This document shows, piece by piece, positions 23,236 through 35,384 of a DNA stretch of 64,000 nucleotides. Both the position numbers and the translations under genes were made by a program. The stretch is taken from positions 38,710,001-38,774,000 of the forward strand of contig NC_134106.1 in assembly GCF_040939455.1 (NCBI RefSeq). The letters run 5' to 3'. Below the pieces are notes generated by a model. The model saw nothing but the letters and a program-made list of their open reading frames with translations, did no database searches and had not been told where the DNA came from. The DNA comes from Microcebus murinus. Its lineage: Eukaryota > Chordata > Mammalia > Primates > Cheirogaleidae. The first letter of the stretch is position 1. Each line of letters begins with the position of its first letter.

Positions 23236-25204
23236 TATTAGATCATATTTTTTATGATCATGTTGTAAGCGCCTTAAGGGAAGGGGTCATTCCTCCCCAC
23301 GAAGCTGGTCATAGAGCAGCTGCCTGACATACCAGTTAACTAAATAGCATTATTTTACAATGATCATAAAGTGGAAGCAGAATTGCTTCCTTTAAGGCAG
23401 GACTTTGTGCTTTGTGGACAAGTCTGACTGTGACTTTAATGGGAAGATTCCAGTGGCTTGGAACCCTGGTGGTCAACAAGAGCATGACACCAAGGAAAGG
23501 AGTAGTAACCAACCAAGAGAGCACCCCAGGCCATGGTTCAGACCTTCGAAGCCACGTGACCACTCTAAAAGCCGCGCCCCCCCAGCCTGCAATCTGATAG
23601 GCTCAGCTATCGAGGTGGGCGGGGCCTTGGAAAGAATCTGGACCAGTCACCTGGCTCCACAACTTGCTGCGTGGGACAAGGTGGTGCCAGAGGCGACTTG
23701 AATCAGGAACAACTTCAGGGTTACTGAAAAAGTTCTCTTCCCTGCCCCGCCCAGAGGCAATGCAAGAAAAGTGACCTTGGAGTCTTTCAGTCCCTGGCTT
23801 TGCCCTTTTTCTAGCGCTAGCCTCGGGTTCCTCATCCACAAAATGCAATAATAGTTGCATTGCAAAACAGTTGCCATGCAATAGTAGTTCCTTTTCCATG
23901 GAGTTGTAGCAATTAAATAAAACAACGCCGAAAAGTGCTTAACACAGGTACTTAATTCACTGCTAGTACTAAAAAAAAAAAAAAAAAAAATCAGTTTCCT
24001 CTAGACAGCAGTCTGCCTGAGGGCCGGGATTATTTCACTGATCATATAAAGTTTCTTGAATGAATGAATGCCTGTATAACGGGACTCCTTCCTTGGCTCT
24101 TCTGGTAAGCCTTGCCTGTTTTAGACCTCTCTGGAAAATACCTAGAAGGGTTAGCACCATGTTTCTTTTCCCCTTCCAGGAAGGCCCTAGGGACAACAAG
24201 ACTGCCTGGGTACTGGGAGGAAAGGCACTCACTTTTATAATTAAGACAAATTCGTGGTGTTACCAGTCCTCCTGGCCTGCATGCACCCTTTTATTTTGGA
24301 CCTTCTCCTTGCTCCAGATGCTTGGACCCACTGAATGCTATATAAATATATTCAAGATAGCATCAGGCCACTGATGAGGATTTGAGAGGGGCTGAGTTGC
24401 CCTAAAGTGTGGAGTGATATAGTCCTGTTAGAATGAAGGAATGAATGATTTAAAGGAGGGATTAGAATTTGGGCACTAAGATTTGGAGTTTGGAAATCAA
24501 TTGGAGTTAGTATTCAGTAATCAATTATCATTGAATTTCTGAGTGAGAGTTGGAGAGCTGCTAGTGGCCAGATATAGTGAAGGCCATCACATTGGGCTGA
24601 AACTTAAAATGTTCCAGGGGCCAGCCTCCTTCATTACTGGGAGCCAGAGATTCCTCTCCTCTGACTAGCTCCTCAGTAGGCCTGGTGAATCTGCAGACAG
24701 AGCAGGCTGAGCACCAACTACATACCAGGTGTCAAGTCAAACATATAGAGTCCCAGAGGGGTCTAGGACACAGCCCCCTACCATGAAGCTGGAAAGACCA
24801 GGCCTAGGCCGAGGCATGCCATAGCCCAGTGGTTGTGGGAAATCATGAATCTCTTAGCCTTAGCCTTCCCATCTGGCATATGGACCAAATACCAAACAAG
24901 ACTGTTTGGAAAGACCCTTGATCATGGAAGGAAAGGACTTTAAAGTGAACCTGCTCTTTGGCAGAGTAAACTATTCCAAAGTGAACCACAAGCAGAATGT
25001 GGTGCCTTGCCCTCAGGGAAGGCTAATGTCCGCCTTCCCTCTAAGAAATACCAGGTTTTCCTGCCTTTGCTACACCCACCTCATCTTTCCCAAGACCATT
25101 TCCAGCAGGAACTTATGCCTCTGAACAGGAACTGACAAAGAAGCAATTCACCACAAAAGTTTTCCAGGCTCCTGGTATTCCCCTCTCCCCACCCGTACTC
25201 TCTC

Positions 25205-25235
<31 letters not shown>

Positions 25236-26013
25236 CAGGTACACACCAGCCAGTCCTTGGCTATAGACCAATCCCATGAGTCACCTTGATAAAGTGAGGA
25301 CTCAACAAATACTTATCAAATGAATGAATGAATGAGGGCATGGGTGTGTGAACAGCTCCATGAATGGGCGGCCACTCCCTCAGAGAATGAGACTGCTTCC
25401 TAATCCAGGATGCTGAGTGCTCCCAAAGGAAGTGTTGAGACTTTCCTGTGAGTGCTCCATAAGGAAGCCACATCCTCTACTTTTTCTGTGTCTTCTTTTC
25501 TCCCTAACTTCATTGTGGGGACTATGTCCTAAACTCCTATGGGATTCTATATGTTAAACTTTATACTTGGTATTTAGTAGGTGCTCAATAAATGTGGAAT
25601 AAACTGAAGGGGGAGAAAGAAAGATAAATAAGACTTGGACTCTGCCTTCCAAATGCTTACAATTTAGTAAGAGAGAAGAGACAGGCACAAAAGTAGCATA
25701 TGACAAAGCACAACAGGATAACTGGTGCAGAAAAAGGGTCAGAGAGCATATGCTGCAGGAGGTCAGAGCTGGGAAAACCCACTGTGGGCTGGGAAAGTCA
25801 GGGAATGCTTCCTGAAGGAACCAGGTGGGACTTAAGGCTGGCCTCGAATGAAGAGAAAGATTGGATGCACTGAGGCAAGGGAGAAAGTGTTCCTAATGGG
25901 GAGATGGGCCGGGCACCTCCCAGGAGGAAGTTCAAATTACATTCACCTGAGTGAATTTAGTTTAGTGATATAGCAAATTCAAGTAGAAGAGTATGCCATG
26001 TATTGTAAGGTCG
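23236..26013. other. Mostly single-copy DNA with simple repeats and L2 scraps
   Basis: 23525-23630 is a small CpG-richer patch (cacgtg, gccgcgcccc, ggtgggcggggcc). An A-run of about 21 lies near 23970-23990 and a (CA)n tract at 25203-25238. 'aaatgaatgaatgaatg' lies near 25319. L2 3'-like wording is near 25270-25330 and 25550-25860 ('ggtatttagtaggtgctcaataaatg'). No gene recognised. Confidence 0.4.
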
Positions 26014-26581
26014 TGTGGGGGAGGAAAAATAATGTTCCCTCTATCCTTCTGCGTTCTTAGCTGGGATCCCTGTATCAAAAGACATAGTAACAATAGAAAA
26101 ACAAACACAAGTTTATTAGCATGTATACCTCATTTGTACATGGGAGATACTCAGGGAAAATGAGAAAATCTTAAAGAAGTGGCACAGAACTCCGGCTTAT
26201 ATAGTATCTCCAACAAAGAACAATACAATTTTAGAGAAATCAAGAGATAAAAGGAAAAGGACCTTGAGTCTCTGGGGGCGGCAAATTGTGGGAAGACAAA
26301 TAAATGGGAAAGTAATGGCAAAGGCTAGTTAGTAAAGCTTGTCGTATGGATTCCTCTGGTGCCATCTCCAGGCTGATAAGGGTCTAAAGTTGTCTTCTGT
26401 GATCAACCTTTGTCCTTCCTGGTAGAGAGGGGAGGAGGGACACCCTTGTAAATGTATGCCCTGCTTTTAGGCAAATAGGGGAGGCCAGAGAGCCTTCCTT
26501 GTAATCTGCTTCTTCTCAATCGCCTTCACCTCAAAATAATCAAAGTGGCATATTTTGGGGTGGCATATTCTGCTACCCTTC
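26014..26581 (-). mobile_element. Solo LTR, family 'A'
   Basis: Matches the 5096-5647 LTR in layout. It starts 'tgtgggggaggaaaaataatg' and ends 'cctcaaaataatcaaagtggcatattttggggtggcatattctgc'. The middle has 'cttatatagtatctcc' (antisense promoter region). No viral gene nearby. Probably a class I ERV solo LTR. Confidence 0.7.
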
Positions 26582-26869
26582 GGTAGGATGGGGCATGGAA
26601 GACCATACAGAGCATTCCATGCTAAGATACGGGACTTGGACCAAGTGCTAGTGGGGGCGTTTGAACAGTGGCAGGAAGTGAAAGGAACGCTGTGAGAAAC
26701 TGTGAAAAACGGGGGGATGGGAGGCGAGGGTGGGGGAAGAGGTGAGTGTGGCAAACCCTGCTGGGAGGCTGGCCAGAGCTGGGTTTCAGGCAGACAGACC
26801 ACTTTCCATTTCTTTCATTCATTCATTCACTCATTCAAATACTGATTGCCCCCTATCAGGTGCCAGGCC

Positions 26870-27560
26870 CTGCGGAAGACGTCTTCCCACCTTCCCCGGC
26901 CGGGGCTCTACTCTTGGCCTCCATGGGAGCGCCCAGCCCCAAGGGTTCGGCCACACAGGCCTGAGACACAGCTGGGGGTGAAATCCGCTGACCTCTCACC
27001 TGTAGCTTCCTTCTACAAAACCGTCAGTCCTCACGGCCGCGGTTCCCGGCCCACGTCCTCCAGACCCTGCCCCACCCGACCACCTCTCTCCCCCACTGCC
27101 ACACCTGGAAGGGAAGGAGGCCAGGTGGCCTGCAGAGGGTGTGGCCCTGGCCGGTTCAGGACGGCCTGGGGGCGGGGGACTAAGGTGACCGGAAACGGGG
27201 CTGAGGCCGCAGCCGGGGATCCGGCAGGTGACGGCTAAGCAGTGGCCCGGGAAGGCCTTCCCGACGGCGCCCACGCACGCACGCCCGCCCGGCGGCTCGG
27301 CCAGCGCGGCGGACCGGCAGTGGGGCGCGGAGGCCGCCGGGCGGGGGCGCCGAGGCCGCCGGGCGGGGCCGGGGGCGGGCGGCTCCCCTGCGCCCTCTGC
27401 CGGGCCCGGCCTCCGTGCGCCGCGCCGCCCACCCGTGCGCGGGGACCCGGCCCTGGGCCGACCCGCACGCCCGAGCCCCGCACCACAAGAGCCCCTCTCC
27501 ACGCGACCCCGGTCTCCGCGTGCCTCCCTGGGAGAAGGCAGGTGGAAATAGGAGCTTTTT
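26870..27560. promoter_or_regulatory. CpG island, probable promoter
   Basis: Very GC-rich with abundant CpG, densest at about 27225-27470, the only such block in the window. It contains gc-boxes (gggcgggg, gggggcggg) near 27340-27380, a tandem gaggccgccgggcgggg unit at 27330-27346 and 27352-27368, and a CTCF-like motif on the minus strand at 27390-27403 (ccggcagagggcgc). No TATA box is obvious. Long frames here on both strands (such as 168 codons on minus, 26996-27502) are expected from GC-richness and Arg/Pro/Gly-rich, so I do not call them genes. The transcribed strand and the gene served are unknown. Confidence 0.8.
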
Positions 27561-28289
27561 TATAATGGGGATAGACGCCTTCCCGGAAGTCCCCTCCCCA
27601 AAGGCACTTCAGGAGCCAGCCTTCCTGGTGGCGCGAAATGCCACCATCAGAGATTCCAGTCTTTGGAGGGGTGGAGAGGCGACATCTTCAACTTTCATTG
27701 GTTACTAACCGTGAGGATTCACTAAATATGCCCGGGAAAGGGCCTGGACAGGAGCGAGTAGTCGAAGTCATTCATTCTTTCCCTCAGCCGCGCTTTTATT
27801 GGCGCTCCTTTGCCAGGGCTCACCTGAAGGTGACTCAGAGCTCCCGGCATACCGTCAGAGCGCTGGGGTTGTACAAGGCCGGCTTCTCCCGCCACGGTTG
27901 CTTTTATTAATCACTGGATAGTTGAGCCTCCCTCTTCCAGGAAGTCTGCCTTGACTTTTCCGGTAAACTGTTACAGGCCGGGTCGGTGTCTTAGTTTAGC
28001 AGGCCAGGGTTCTCCGTTTAGTTCCTGTAATTTTGTCTGGTATCTCCGGAGTCCAGGCTCATTCCATGCCCAGGAGCAAAAAGCCCTCATCAGCTGGGGC
28101 ACTTCTCCACGGAAGGAGAAGTAGGAGGGAACACAGAGTCTAGGAAACAGACTCTCCCACTTACTGTCCAATCAAGGACAAGGTCACACTGTCCCTAAGG
28201 GCCACCAGCATCTGGGCCCACATTACCGATGAGCTTTGTGAACACCCACCCGGACAGTCTGTTCTCCAAAGAGTATCCAGGAAGTTACG
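27561..28289. other. CpG-island shore, no gene seen
   Basis: CpG content declines gradually to about 27900. If the island is a promoter, a first exon or first intron could lie here on either strand; I see no exon I can defend. Confidence 0.35.
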
Positions 28290-29510
28290 AAATTTAAATT
28301 AGATCACCTCTCTTCCCTTCACATCCCTGCAGTGGTTCCCTGACTCACTTGGACTAAAAGCTGAAGCACCCATCTTGGCCTACGTGGCCCTAAGAGATCT
28401 GGCCCCCTGCTACTTACTTCCTGTGGCTCATCTCCTATTGCGTTTTGGCTACTCACTTCTCTCAGGCCATCTTGGCCTCCTTGCTGTTCCTTGAACACAC
28501 CAGACACACTTCTACCTGGGGACTTTTGTACTTGCTGTTCCCACTGCCTGGAATGCTGTTCCCCAGATGCCCACATAGGCCACTGCCTCCCCTCTTTCAA
28601 GCCTTTGTTTCAATGCCACCTTATCAGAGAGGCGTTCTCTGAGTATCCTGTCTAAAATAACACCTTCAGCCGGGGGTGGTGGCTCATGCCTGTAATCTTA
28701 GCACTCTGGGAGGCTGAGGTGGGAGGATCACTCAAGCTCAGGAGTTCAAAACCAGCCTGAGCAAGAGTGAGATGCTGTCTCTACTAAAAATAGAAAGAAA
28801 TTAATTGGCCAACTAAAAACATAAATAAAATAAAATAAAATAAAATAACACCCTCTGTCATTCTCTGGGCCCTTAACCACTCTCTTGAATTTTCTTCTAG
28901 CATTTATTGATCCCTGACATATTATTTATTTCTGCTTATTTGTATGTTGTCTGCCTCCCCAACAAGAATGTCAGCTCCATGAGAACAGAGATCTTGATCA
29001 GTTGTGCTCCCTGCCCAGCACCTAGAAAACAGCTGGCACATAGTCAGTGCTCAATACATTTGTGAAATGACTAAATGAATGTGCCAGGCACTACGCCAAG
29101 TACCACGACAGGCAGTGACTAATAAGCCTGGGCTCTTGCCCTTGAAGAACAGACCAGCGGACAGGCAGGCAATTACAAACCAGAGTGATGAGTGTTGTGT
29201 CTAAATACAGATGTATATAAAGTACACATGAAGGCTCAAGGGAGGAAATAATTCACTCTGCCTGGAAATAAGAGGACAGCAGGAGTATGATGTCATTGAG
29301 TGGAGAAGAAAGGGAAAAGGCCTTCCAAGCAGACAGAACAGCAAAGCAAGAGCACAGGCACAGAAGTGTGAAAATAGTTGACATGTGCAGACAGCGGCAG
29401 GCAGGCTGGCCCGGCAGGAGCACAGGATGCAGGGCAGGTATGGCCTGGAAGTAAGTTTGGGAAGATAGGTTGGGGTCATATGATGAAGGGGCTTGTTGAA
29501 ATGATGACGA
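28290..29510 (+). mobile_element. L2: L2 LINE 3' region, interrupted by an Alu monomer
   Basis: 28290-28660 reads 'tcccttcacatccctgcagtggttccc..aaagctgaagcacc..ggccctaagagatctggcccc..tgctgttcccactgcctggaatgctgttcccc', typical L2. After the Alu it continues to the 3' end 'ctccatgagaacagagatc..cagcacctag..cacatagtcagtgctcaataca' near 29060. 29080-29500 is L2-related ('gaatgtgccaggcactac..'), perhaps a second copy. Confidence 0.8.
28669..28838 (+). mobile_element. Alu: Alu left-arm insertion, 3' truncated
   Basis: Only the left arm and linker ('aattaattggccaactaaaaac') are present, followed by an ataaaataaaat tail. Flanking duplication is aaaataacacc(t/c)t. Truncation after the linker suggests priming from the internal A-rich linker rather than the normal tail. 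Confidence 0.85.
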
Positions 29511-30042
29511 CTGGCTCTCTAAATTTCAGGCCTGTGCCAGGCCAATAGAGACATTTCAGCCAAAGAGCCTACTTTTAACCCCAGAAATGGCACCACAGGA
29601 CCATCCCTGTCCTTCTGTGGGAGGAAGGCCTGGGAATGCTGTGTGGCCTCCCCAGTGGCCAGGCTGGGGTGTGAGCACAGTGGCAGCAACCTGGTGGTTC
29701 TGCTTGCCTTCCTGTTGCTGATCTAAACAGGGCCCGTAGTAAGGACCCTGCCCTGTTCCACGGAGCCTGGAAGAGTCTGGGGTTACATCTCCACAGCCTT
29801 GATCACAAAGAATCCAAGTTTCAAAATGTCCTTATTTTGCAATCTGACTCAAAAGGGTGGGGAGTGGAAAAATTATAGACAGCAGTCACCAAGGGACCTT
29901 GGCTTAATATAACTGGTGACCTGGGAAACGACAGAGGCAGAAAATAATTTTCCTCTTGGACTAAGGGACAGAGAGGACCTCTCATAGCTGACTCAGAATA
30001 AAGACTTCCCTTTCACGCAGAGGGAGAGTATTTGCATCTGAG
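29511..30042. other. Single-copy DNA, no gene seen
   Basis: No repeat or gene recognised. Confidence 0.35.
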
Positions 30043-30235
30043 ATTCTCTTCTCTCACTTCCTCTCTTGTCATTTTCCTCTCTCCTCCCCTCTCCTTCCCC
30101 CTGCCCATATCTGCCCCTCAATCCCTTCCCTTTGGGCTTTTCCTTTCTTTTCTTTTGCCCCTTCCCCACCTTCCCTTCCACCTTCCCACTTCCTGCTTTC
30201 TCCTTCCCTTCCTGTCTATATTCCTTCAGCTTGAG
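30043..30235. repeat. Long polypyrimidine (polypurine on minus) tract
   Basis: About 190 bases that are nearly all C and T with few purines, irregular rather than tandem. Such tracts can adopt triplex (H-DNA) forms. Open frames in it are low complexity on both strands. Confidence 0.85.
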
Positions 30236-30265
30236 TACATACATGACTCATATTTAAAACAGTTC

Positions 30266-30382
30266 AAGGCTGAGTGTGGTGGCACATGCCTACAGTCCCA
30301 GCTACTTAATAAGGCTGAGGCAGGAAGATCACTTGAGGCCAACCTGGGCAACATAGCGAGACCCTGTCTCTAAAAAAAAAAA
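30266..30382 (+). mobile_element. Alu: Partial Alu (internally deleted)
   Basis: Begins 'ggctgagtgtggtggcacatgcctacagtcccagctactt..', moves to 'cttgaggccaacctgggcaacatagcgagaccctgtctctaaaa' and ends in an A-run. It is a single-arm-sized element. Possible duplication: acagttcaagg / acagttaaagg. Confidence 0.8.
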
Positions 30383-30383
30383 A

Positions 30384-31454
30384 TATACAGTTAAAGGATA
30401 ATTTTTAAAAGGTAAAATTATAACTCTTTTGCAAATATAAAATGAACACATATCAATGACTTATTAATTAATTCGGGTACCAGTAAAAGAACCAGTTCAC
30501 AACAGAATCCAAATAACAGACACATATACAGGCAATCAGGGATGCTGAAGGGAACTTACTAATAGTTGCAAACTGGCCTCTTCATTTGCATTTCTAGGAG
30601 CAGGAACCTTATGTCTCAGTACCAGCCCTCCCTGAGTTAACTTCTGTCTCTGCTTACATTCCATATCATCAAAGACAATGAAAGGCACAGATCCCTGTAG
30701 AGTCAGACAACCCAGGGGTCCTCTAGTCTAGAAAATGCCTGACATTCCCTTGAAAGGACCTGCAGGAATCTTTGCCCATTTCAAAGTCCTTCACAATTTT
30801 TCTTGATGAAACTCTAGAAAGGTATAGGAAAGGGAGGCGGGAGCCAGTGAGTTTTTGCACGTCTTGGAACAGGTCTCTGTCCAGAGGCTCTGGCCTGGGG
30901 CAGGAAGCAGGTTGAAAAGAATGGTTGCCTGTTTCTGGTCAGAGCTGAAGGTGATGGGGCAGATGTCCAATGGCCAAGGCTCCATAAAGCTTCATTCTCA
31001 TCCTCCTGCCATTGTCCTCTAGTCTTGGCCACACAGGGGAGGTCAGAAACAAGGTTGAGGGACTCTGCCCCACATGCGCCCTGGCCAGTGGAATCCGCCC
31101 TGGGTATGAAGGTGGCTATGATCCATCCTTAGCCTCAGTTCCACTCAGCTGTCCCTGGAGTTTGGCCCTTTCCCTAGGTGATGGCTTTCAGGACCACCTC
31201 ACCAGGCTTCCCTGCCCTCTCCTGGGGTCTGTGACAGCCCTCCTTACCTGCCTGTGCTCGCCCTGTTGCCCGCTCCCAGGCTCCACACAAGTCCTCCCTT
31301 ACTGTCCCTCCCAGATTTGGCCTTCCACGATGTCTGCAGTTACCTGGAAAGCAACCAGACACATTGCCAAGGTGCCCCTTCAGAGAAGATATGTGAGCTT
31401 GGGAGCACGAAGCAGCCAGTGAAAGTTTCCTGAAATGTGTAAGGTGAGGTGGGT
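30384..31454. other. Single-copy DNA, no gene seen
   Basis: A 136-codon plus-strand frame at 31012-31422 has no recognisable domain. No repeat apparent. Confidence 0.35.
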
Positions 31455-31970
31455 GTAAGGAATAGCATCTTTTCATGTGTTTATTGGCCATTTGTATCTC
31501 TTCTTTGGAAAAAGTCTATTCAGGTCCTTTGCCCATTTTTGAATTGGATTGTTTTTGTTATTGAATTTTAGGAGTTCTCCATATATTCTGGATATTAATC
31601 CCTTATAAGATATATGATTTGCAAATATTTTCTCCCATTCTGTGGGGTGCCTTTTTGCTCTGTTGATAGTTTCAAACCTTCGACTCACTAAAGTTTTTAA
31701 TTTTGGTAAAGTTCAATTTGTCCATTTTTTCTTTTGTTTCCTGTATCTCTGGTGTCATATTCAAGGAATCATTGCCAAATCCAATGTCATAAAGCTTTTC
31801 CCTTATGTTTTCTTCTAAGGGTTTTATAGTTTTAGCTCTTCTGCTTGTGTTTTATCCATTTTGAGTTAATTCTTATATGTGCTTTTAGATAAGGGTCAAC
31901 TTCATTCTTTTCCATGTGACTATCCAGTTTTCCAGCATCACTTTAAAAATCCCTGATTTCTAAAATTCTG
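31455..31970 (-). mobile_element. L1: L1 ORF2 3' fragment, antisense
   Basis: The minus strand encodes a piece of the L1 reverse-transcriptase protein C-terminal half; frame 31473-31688 contains '[13 protein letters not shown]' and '[14 protein letters not shown]'. DNA wording such as 'caggtcctttgcccattttt' and 'gatatatgatttgcaaatattttctcccattctgtgggg' is standard antisense L1. Frame broken, 5' and 3' truncated. Confidence 0.9.
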
Positions 31971-31974
31971 ATCA

Positions 31975-32585
31975 CTTAGGAATTTTTTCAGCTTGAAGAA
32001 ATAAAATCTACAGTAGCTTAAACATACAAGTTTTTATTTCACATTCAAAAAGTCCAAAGATATACTGTTCTCAGCTGCTGTAAAGGCTCCATGGGGTGGT
32101 TGGTGGGGTGGCTCATGCCTATAATCCTAGCCCTCTGGGAGGCCAAGGTGAGGCCAGGAGTTTGAGGATGCATTGAGCTATGATGATGCCCCACAGCACT
32201 CTAGCCAGGGCAACAGAGCAAGACTCTGGCTCAAAAAAAAAAAAAAAAAAAAAAAAAAGAGACCTGGGGTTCTTCTATCTTTCTAGCCCACCATGTATGA
32301 CTTCCATTCTAGGTCCACTGTGCTGCTGAAACTCCAGCCAACATCTGTGAATTCCAGGCAGCAGGAAGGAGAAAGGGGAAAAGGATAAAACAATGTCATT
32401 CCCTTTAAAGAGCCTATGAACACTTTCACTTATATCTCATTGGCCAGAACTTAGTCAAATAGCTTCAGAAGAGTCTGGGAAACATAGACATTTATATGGG
32501 TACATGGCCAACTCCAATTAACTCAGGACACTCTTGCCAAAGAGGAAGGGGAGAATGAATCTTGGTGTAGAGAGCTATCAGCCTC
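31975..32585. mobile_element. Unclassified old interspersed repeat around a partial Alu
   Basis: 'cttgaagaaataaaatctacagtagcttaaacatacaagtttttatttcac' and, beyond the Alu piece, 'aatgtcattccctttaaagagcc..cacttatatctcattggccagaacttagtcaaatagc' are wording I associate with an old dispersed mammalian repeat. I cannot name it. Confidence 0.4.
32107..32260 (+). mobile_element. Alu: Partial Alu with long poly(A)
   Basis: 'ggggtggctcatgcctataatcctagccctctgggaggccaaggtgaggccaggagtttgaggatgcattgagctatgatgatgcc..actctagccagggcaacagagcaagactctggctc' then about 28 A. The left arm joins the right arm with the middle deleted. Confidence 0.85.
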
Positions 32586-32599
32586 TACCTTAGGCACGT

Positions 32600-32725
32600 T
32601 ACACATCTGAAATTCTATGAAAATCTTTTTCTTGGAGGACAAAAATGAGAAAATGTTTGCAAAGTGCTTAGCAAAATGCCTGGTGCAGGCTATGCACTCA
32701 AAAAATGTTAGCTATTATTTTTGCT
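32600..32725 (+). mobile_element. MIR: MIR 3' fragment
   Basis: 'gaaaatgtttgcaaagtgcttagcaaaatgcctggtgcaggctatgcactcaaaaaatgttagctattatt' follows the MIR 3' end wording. Confidence 0.6.
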
Positions 32726-35384
32726 TTTATTACTCTGTGATCTCAGAGATAAGCCTGCTCCTATACCTGGGCAGAACAGATGGTTCTCTATATGGCGTGA
32801 TGAATAGATCACAGAAGTGAAAATTGACCCCCAAATATCTTCACACCAATGCCTCAAATATATTAATGCCATTAGTGCTCCGAGTCTCTGCCTTAAGTGT
32901 TCCCCTCTTCACACTCTATTACAAATACAAGTAGGATGAGGTAGGCGGGAACAGGTAGCCTTAAGAAACAACCCACTCGGCCACCCTCAGCCCCAGTGTA
33001 GCTAGGTTTGTCAGATGCTCTTTGCCTCACTGCTGGCTGGGATCCAAGCCCCATGGGAGTTGAGGTCAGGAGAAAGGGTCACGTGGCAGCCCTGGGGTGC
33101 AGGCTGAGAGTGGCGGCAGCCAGGATGAAGAGTACAGGATGGGCTAGAGAGCTGCCTCTGTGCAGGAGGTGCAGGGGTGGGGGCATTTGGAGGGGTGGAG
33201 GGTGTGCTTTTCTCCTCCCTGCCCCTCCCAGGCCACATCTGCACACACTGTCACGCACAGCCCAGTTAATTGCAGTGAAGCAGGGCAGGCTGGGTAGGCC
33301 TACGATCCGGAACTGGCCCCACCTGACAAGTGTGTGGAGGTGGCACAGAACCCAGAGAGAGAGCCCGTGGTGCAGCCAGGCCCAGGCAGCGCTGGGGCCA
33401 CCCAGAAGTCAGCTCCAGCGTGGTCTGTCAGAGGCAGCAGGGCTCAGACAACACAGGCTGTGCAGCAAGAGTCCTTTCTGGGAAGGTTGTCCAGACCCCT
33501 GTCCTTGGGACAAGGCAGCAGCAAGCCCACACTGCCAGGGAGAGGAGTGGAGCTGCAGCTGGGACCTTATGTCGGAAACCAGGCCATAGGGGCCCATTCA
33601 GCTGCAGAAGATCCACCCAAGTGGGTGTGATATTTAATGTGAATGTTAATCACCAGTAAGGCCATACTACCCCCAGTGAGGGCAAGCCCAGGCCTTAGGC
33701 AGAGTCCTCAAGAACTTCTGTAGGCCAGGGGCCAACCCTTTATTTTCTGGATCTTGTGAAGGTCCTGGGGATGTGGCAAGGGACAGTCAGAGGACATGGG
33801 GCTGCAACTATAGACCCAATGATATGGACATATTTCAATATCTTAACCACTGGTACAACTGAAGCCATTCATTAATGTCTGAGTGTGAGTCCTGGGGGCC
33901 CAGGGAAGAGTAAGTGTGGCCTCAGGCTCCTGCCTCCTGGACAGTCTAGGGCCATCAGGATGGACAGGGCCAGAGCTGAGCCTGTCCAGGGGACAGTGGG
34001 CCTCTCACACACACATAGACTCGCAGTTGCCCCACATACATTGATCTTCCGTGTAGGGGTCCTCAGTGGGACCTTTAGGATTTCTGTCTTGGCTGAATCA
34101 GTGCTCTGGCTGGGGCAGAGGGATGAGTGTGGGGGTACTTGGAGCTAACAGCTGCTGGCGGTATATAAGCCAGGGGAGCCCGAGGTCAAACTCTAGAGCA
34201 AGATCAGCCTGAAGAGTCAGATTCTAGGGGGAAGGAAGATAGCACAAACAGAAACTGTGGGACAGAGCCAGCATCAGGGACAGGCACCAGGGCCCAGGGA
34301 CCTCCTGGTGGTGTGTGGGGTGCAAAGCCTATGGCCAGGGCTGGGATGAGGGAGCTGTTTGGGCTGACCTCATGTCAGTGTTTCCAGAACCCTGGGAGGA
34401 ACTAGAAAGGGGCTGCAACTCCCCTTAGTCCTAGGAGCCCATGCTGTGCCACATCAAAGCCAACCTCTGCCACCAGGTGAGCAGACTGTGGGTTCTCTCC
34501 ACCTGGAAACACGAATGACTACCAAACAGGGTCACGGACAGCAGATTCCTGATGGCCAATCAGGTGACAGTCAGGAATGACTTCAAGAAGACTTGTATTC
34601 AAGGACACTTGGAGGAAGAAGAATCTCTGCAGGACACACGGGCTCCAGTTTCCTCCCTAAGCTCTGCCATTCATGGGCTTTGTAATCTCACAGTTGAGTC
34701 ACTGCCTGTCTCTGGGCCATATTTCCTCCACTTATGAAATGAGGGCTTTGATTTGAGGCTTCTCAAGGATCTCTAGGGTAGAGGATCTGTGCCCAGCTCA
34801 CCATCAGAGGAAGAGCTGGCCCTGAGTGAGTCAGGAACAGCCAGCAAAGGCTGCTCAGAGGATATCCTGGTGAGATTTAGCTCCAACATCTGGGAAGGTG
34901 TTCCTATTGCTGAAAATTTCCAAAGCGAAAAATGCAGTAGAGGAAGAGGTTGTTTTGGATGTTGGCCTGCCCCCAAAGATGCTTAGATCCCAGACATCCA
35001 GCAAATCCAGAAGCCAGAGGCAGAATTACCATGAAGCTAAAGAAACTTTGAGGTCCCCCACTTGCATGGGCCCCTTCCAAGACCATGGAGAGGCCCAAGT
35101 CATGTGTTCACATTCCTTTCTTTTAGGTATCCCCAAATTCTATAAACTTCAAGTCCCACTTGGCTCTCACCCTGCCGGACATCCTGTGACTTGGAGCCAT
35201 TATTTTGGCAAGTGGCAGACACAGACAAGCACCCTCTCTAATCTGATAGGCAGGGCCTAGCAACAGGCAGAAGGCCAGCTGCACCCTTGAGCACTGGCTC
35301 AGTGGCTTAACATGTGCTTATTCATTTATATCTGATAAAAATAATAATACCATACACACATTGCCCACTTTCACCTTCATTATC
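32726..35384. other. Mostly single-copy, GC-rich DNA, no gene seen
   Basis: The longest frame is 193 codons on plus at 33008-33589, overlapped by 109- and 98-codon frames in the other plus frames. All are Arg/Pro/Trp-rich with no domain I recognise, so I treat them as chance in GC-rich DNA. 34625-34775 is MIR-like ('cctccctaagctctgccattc..ctctgggccatatttcctcc'). A tatataag word lies near 34162. Confidence 0.35.

Noticed and set aside
26996..27502. Minus-strand 168-codon frame and overlapping long frames in the CpG island
   Set aside because: Every frame stays open there because the DNA is so GC-rich. The products are Arg/Pro/Gly/Ala-rich with no domain; not evidence of coding.
33008..33589. 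193-codon plus-strand open frame
   Set aside because: Overlapped by two other long plus frames and minus frames, GC-rich, no recognisable motif, no splice or poly(A) context I could support.
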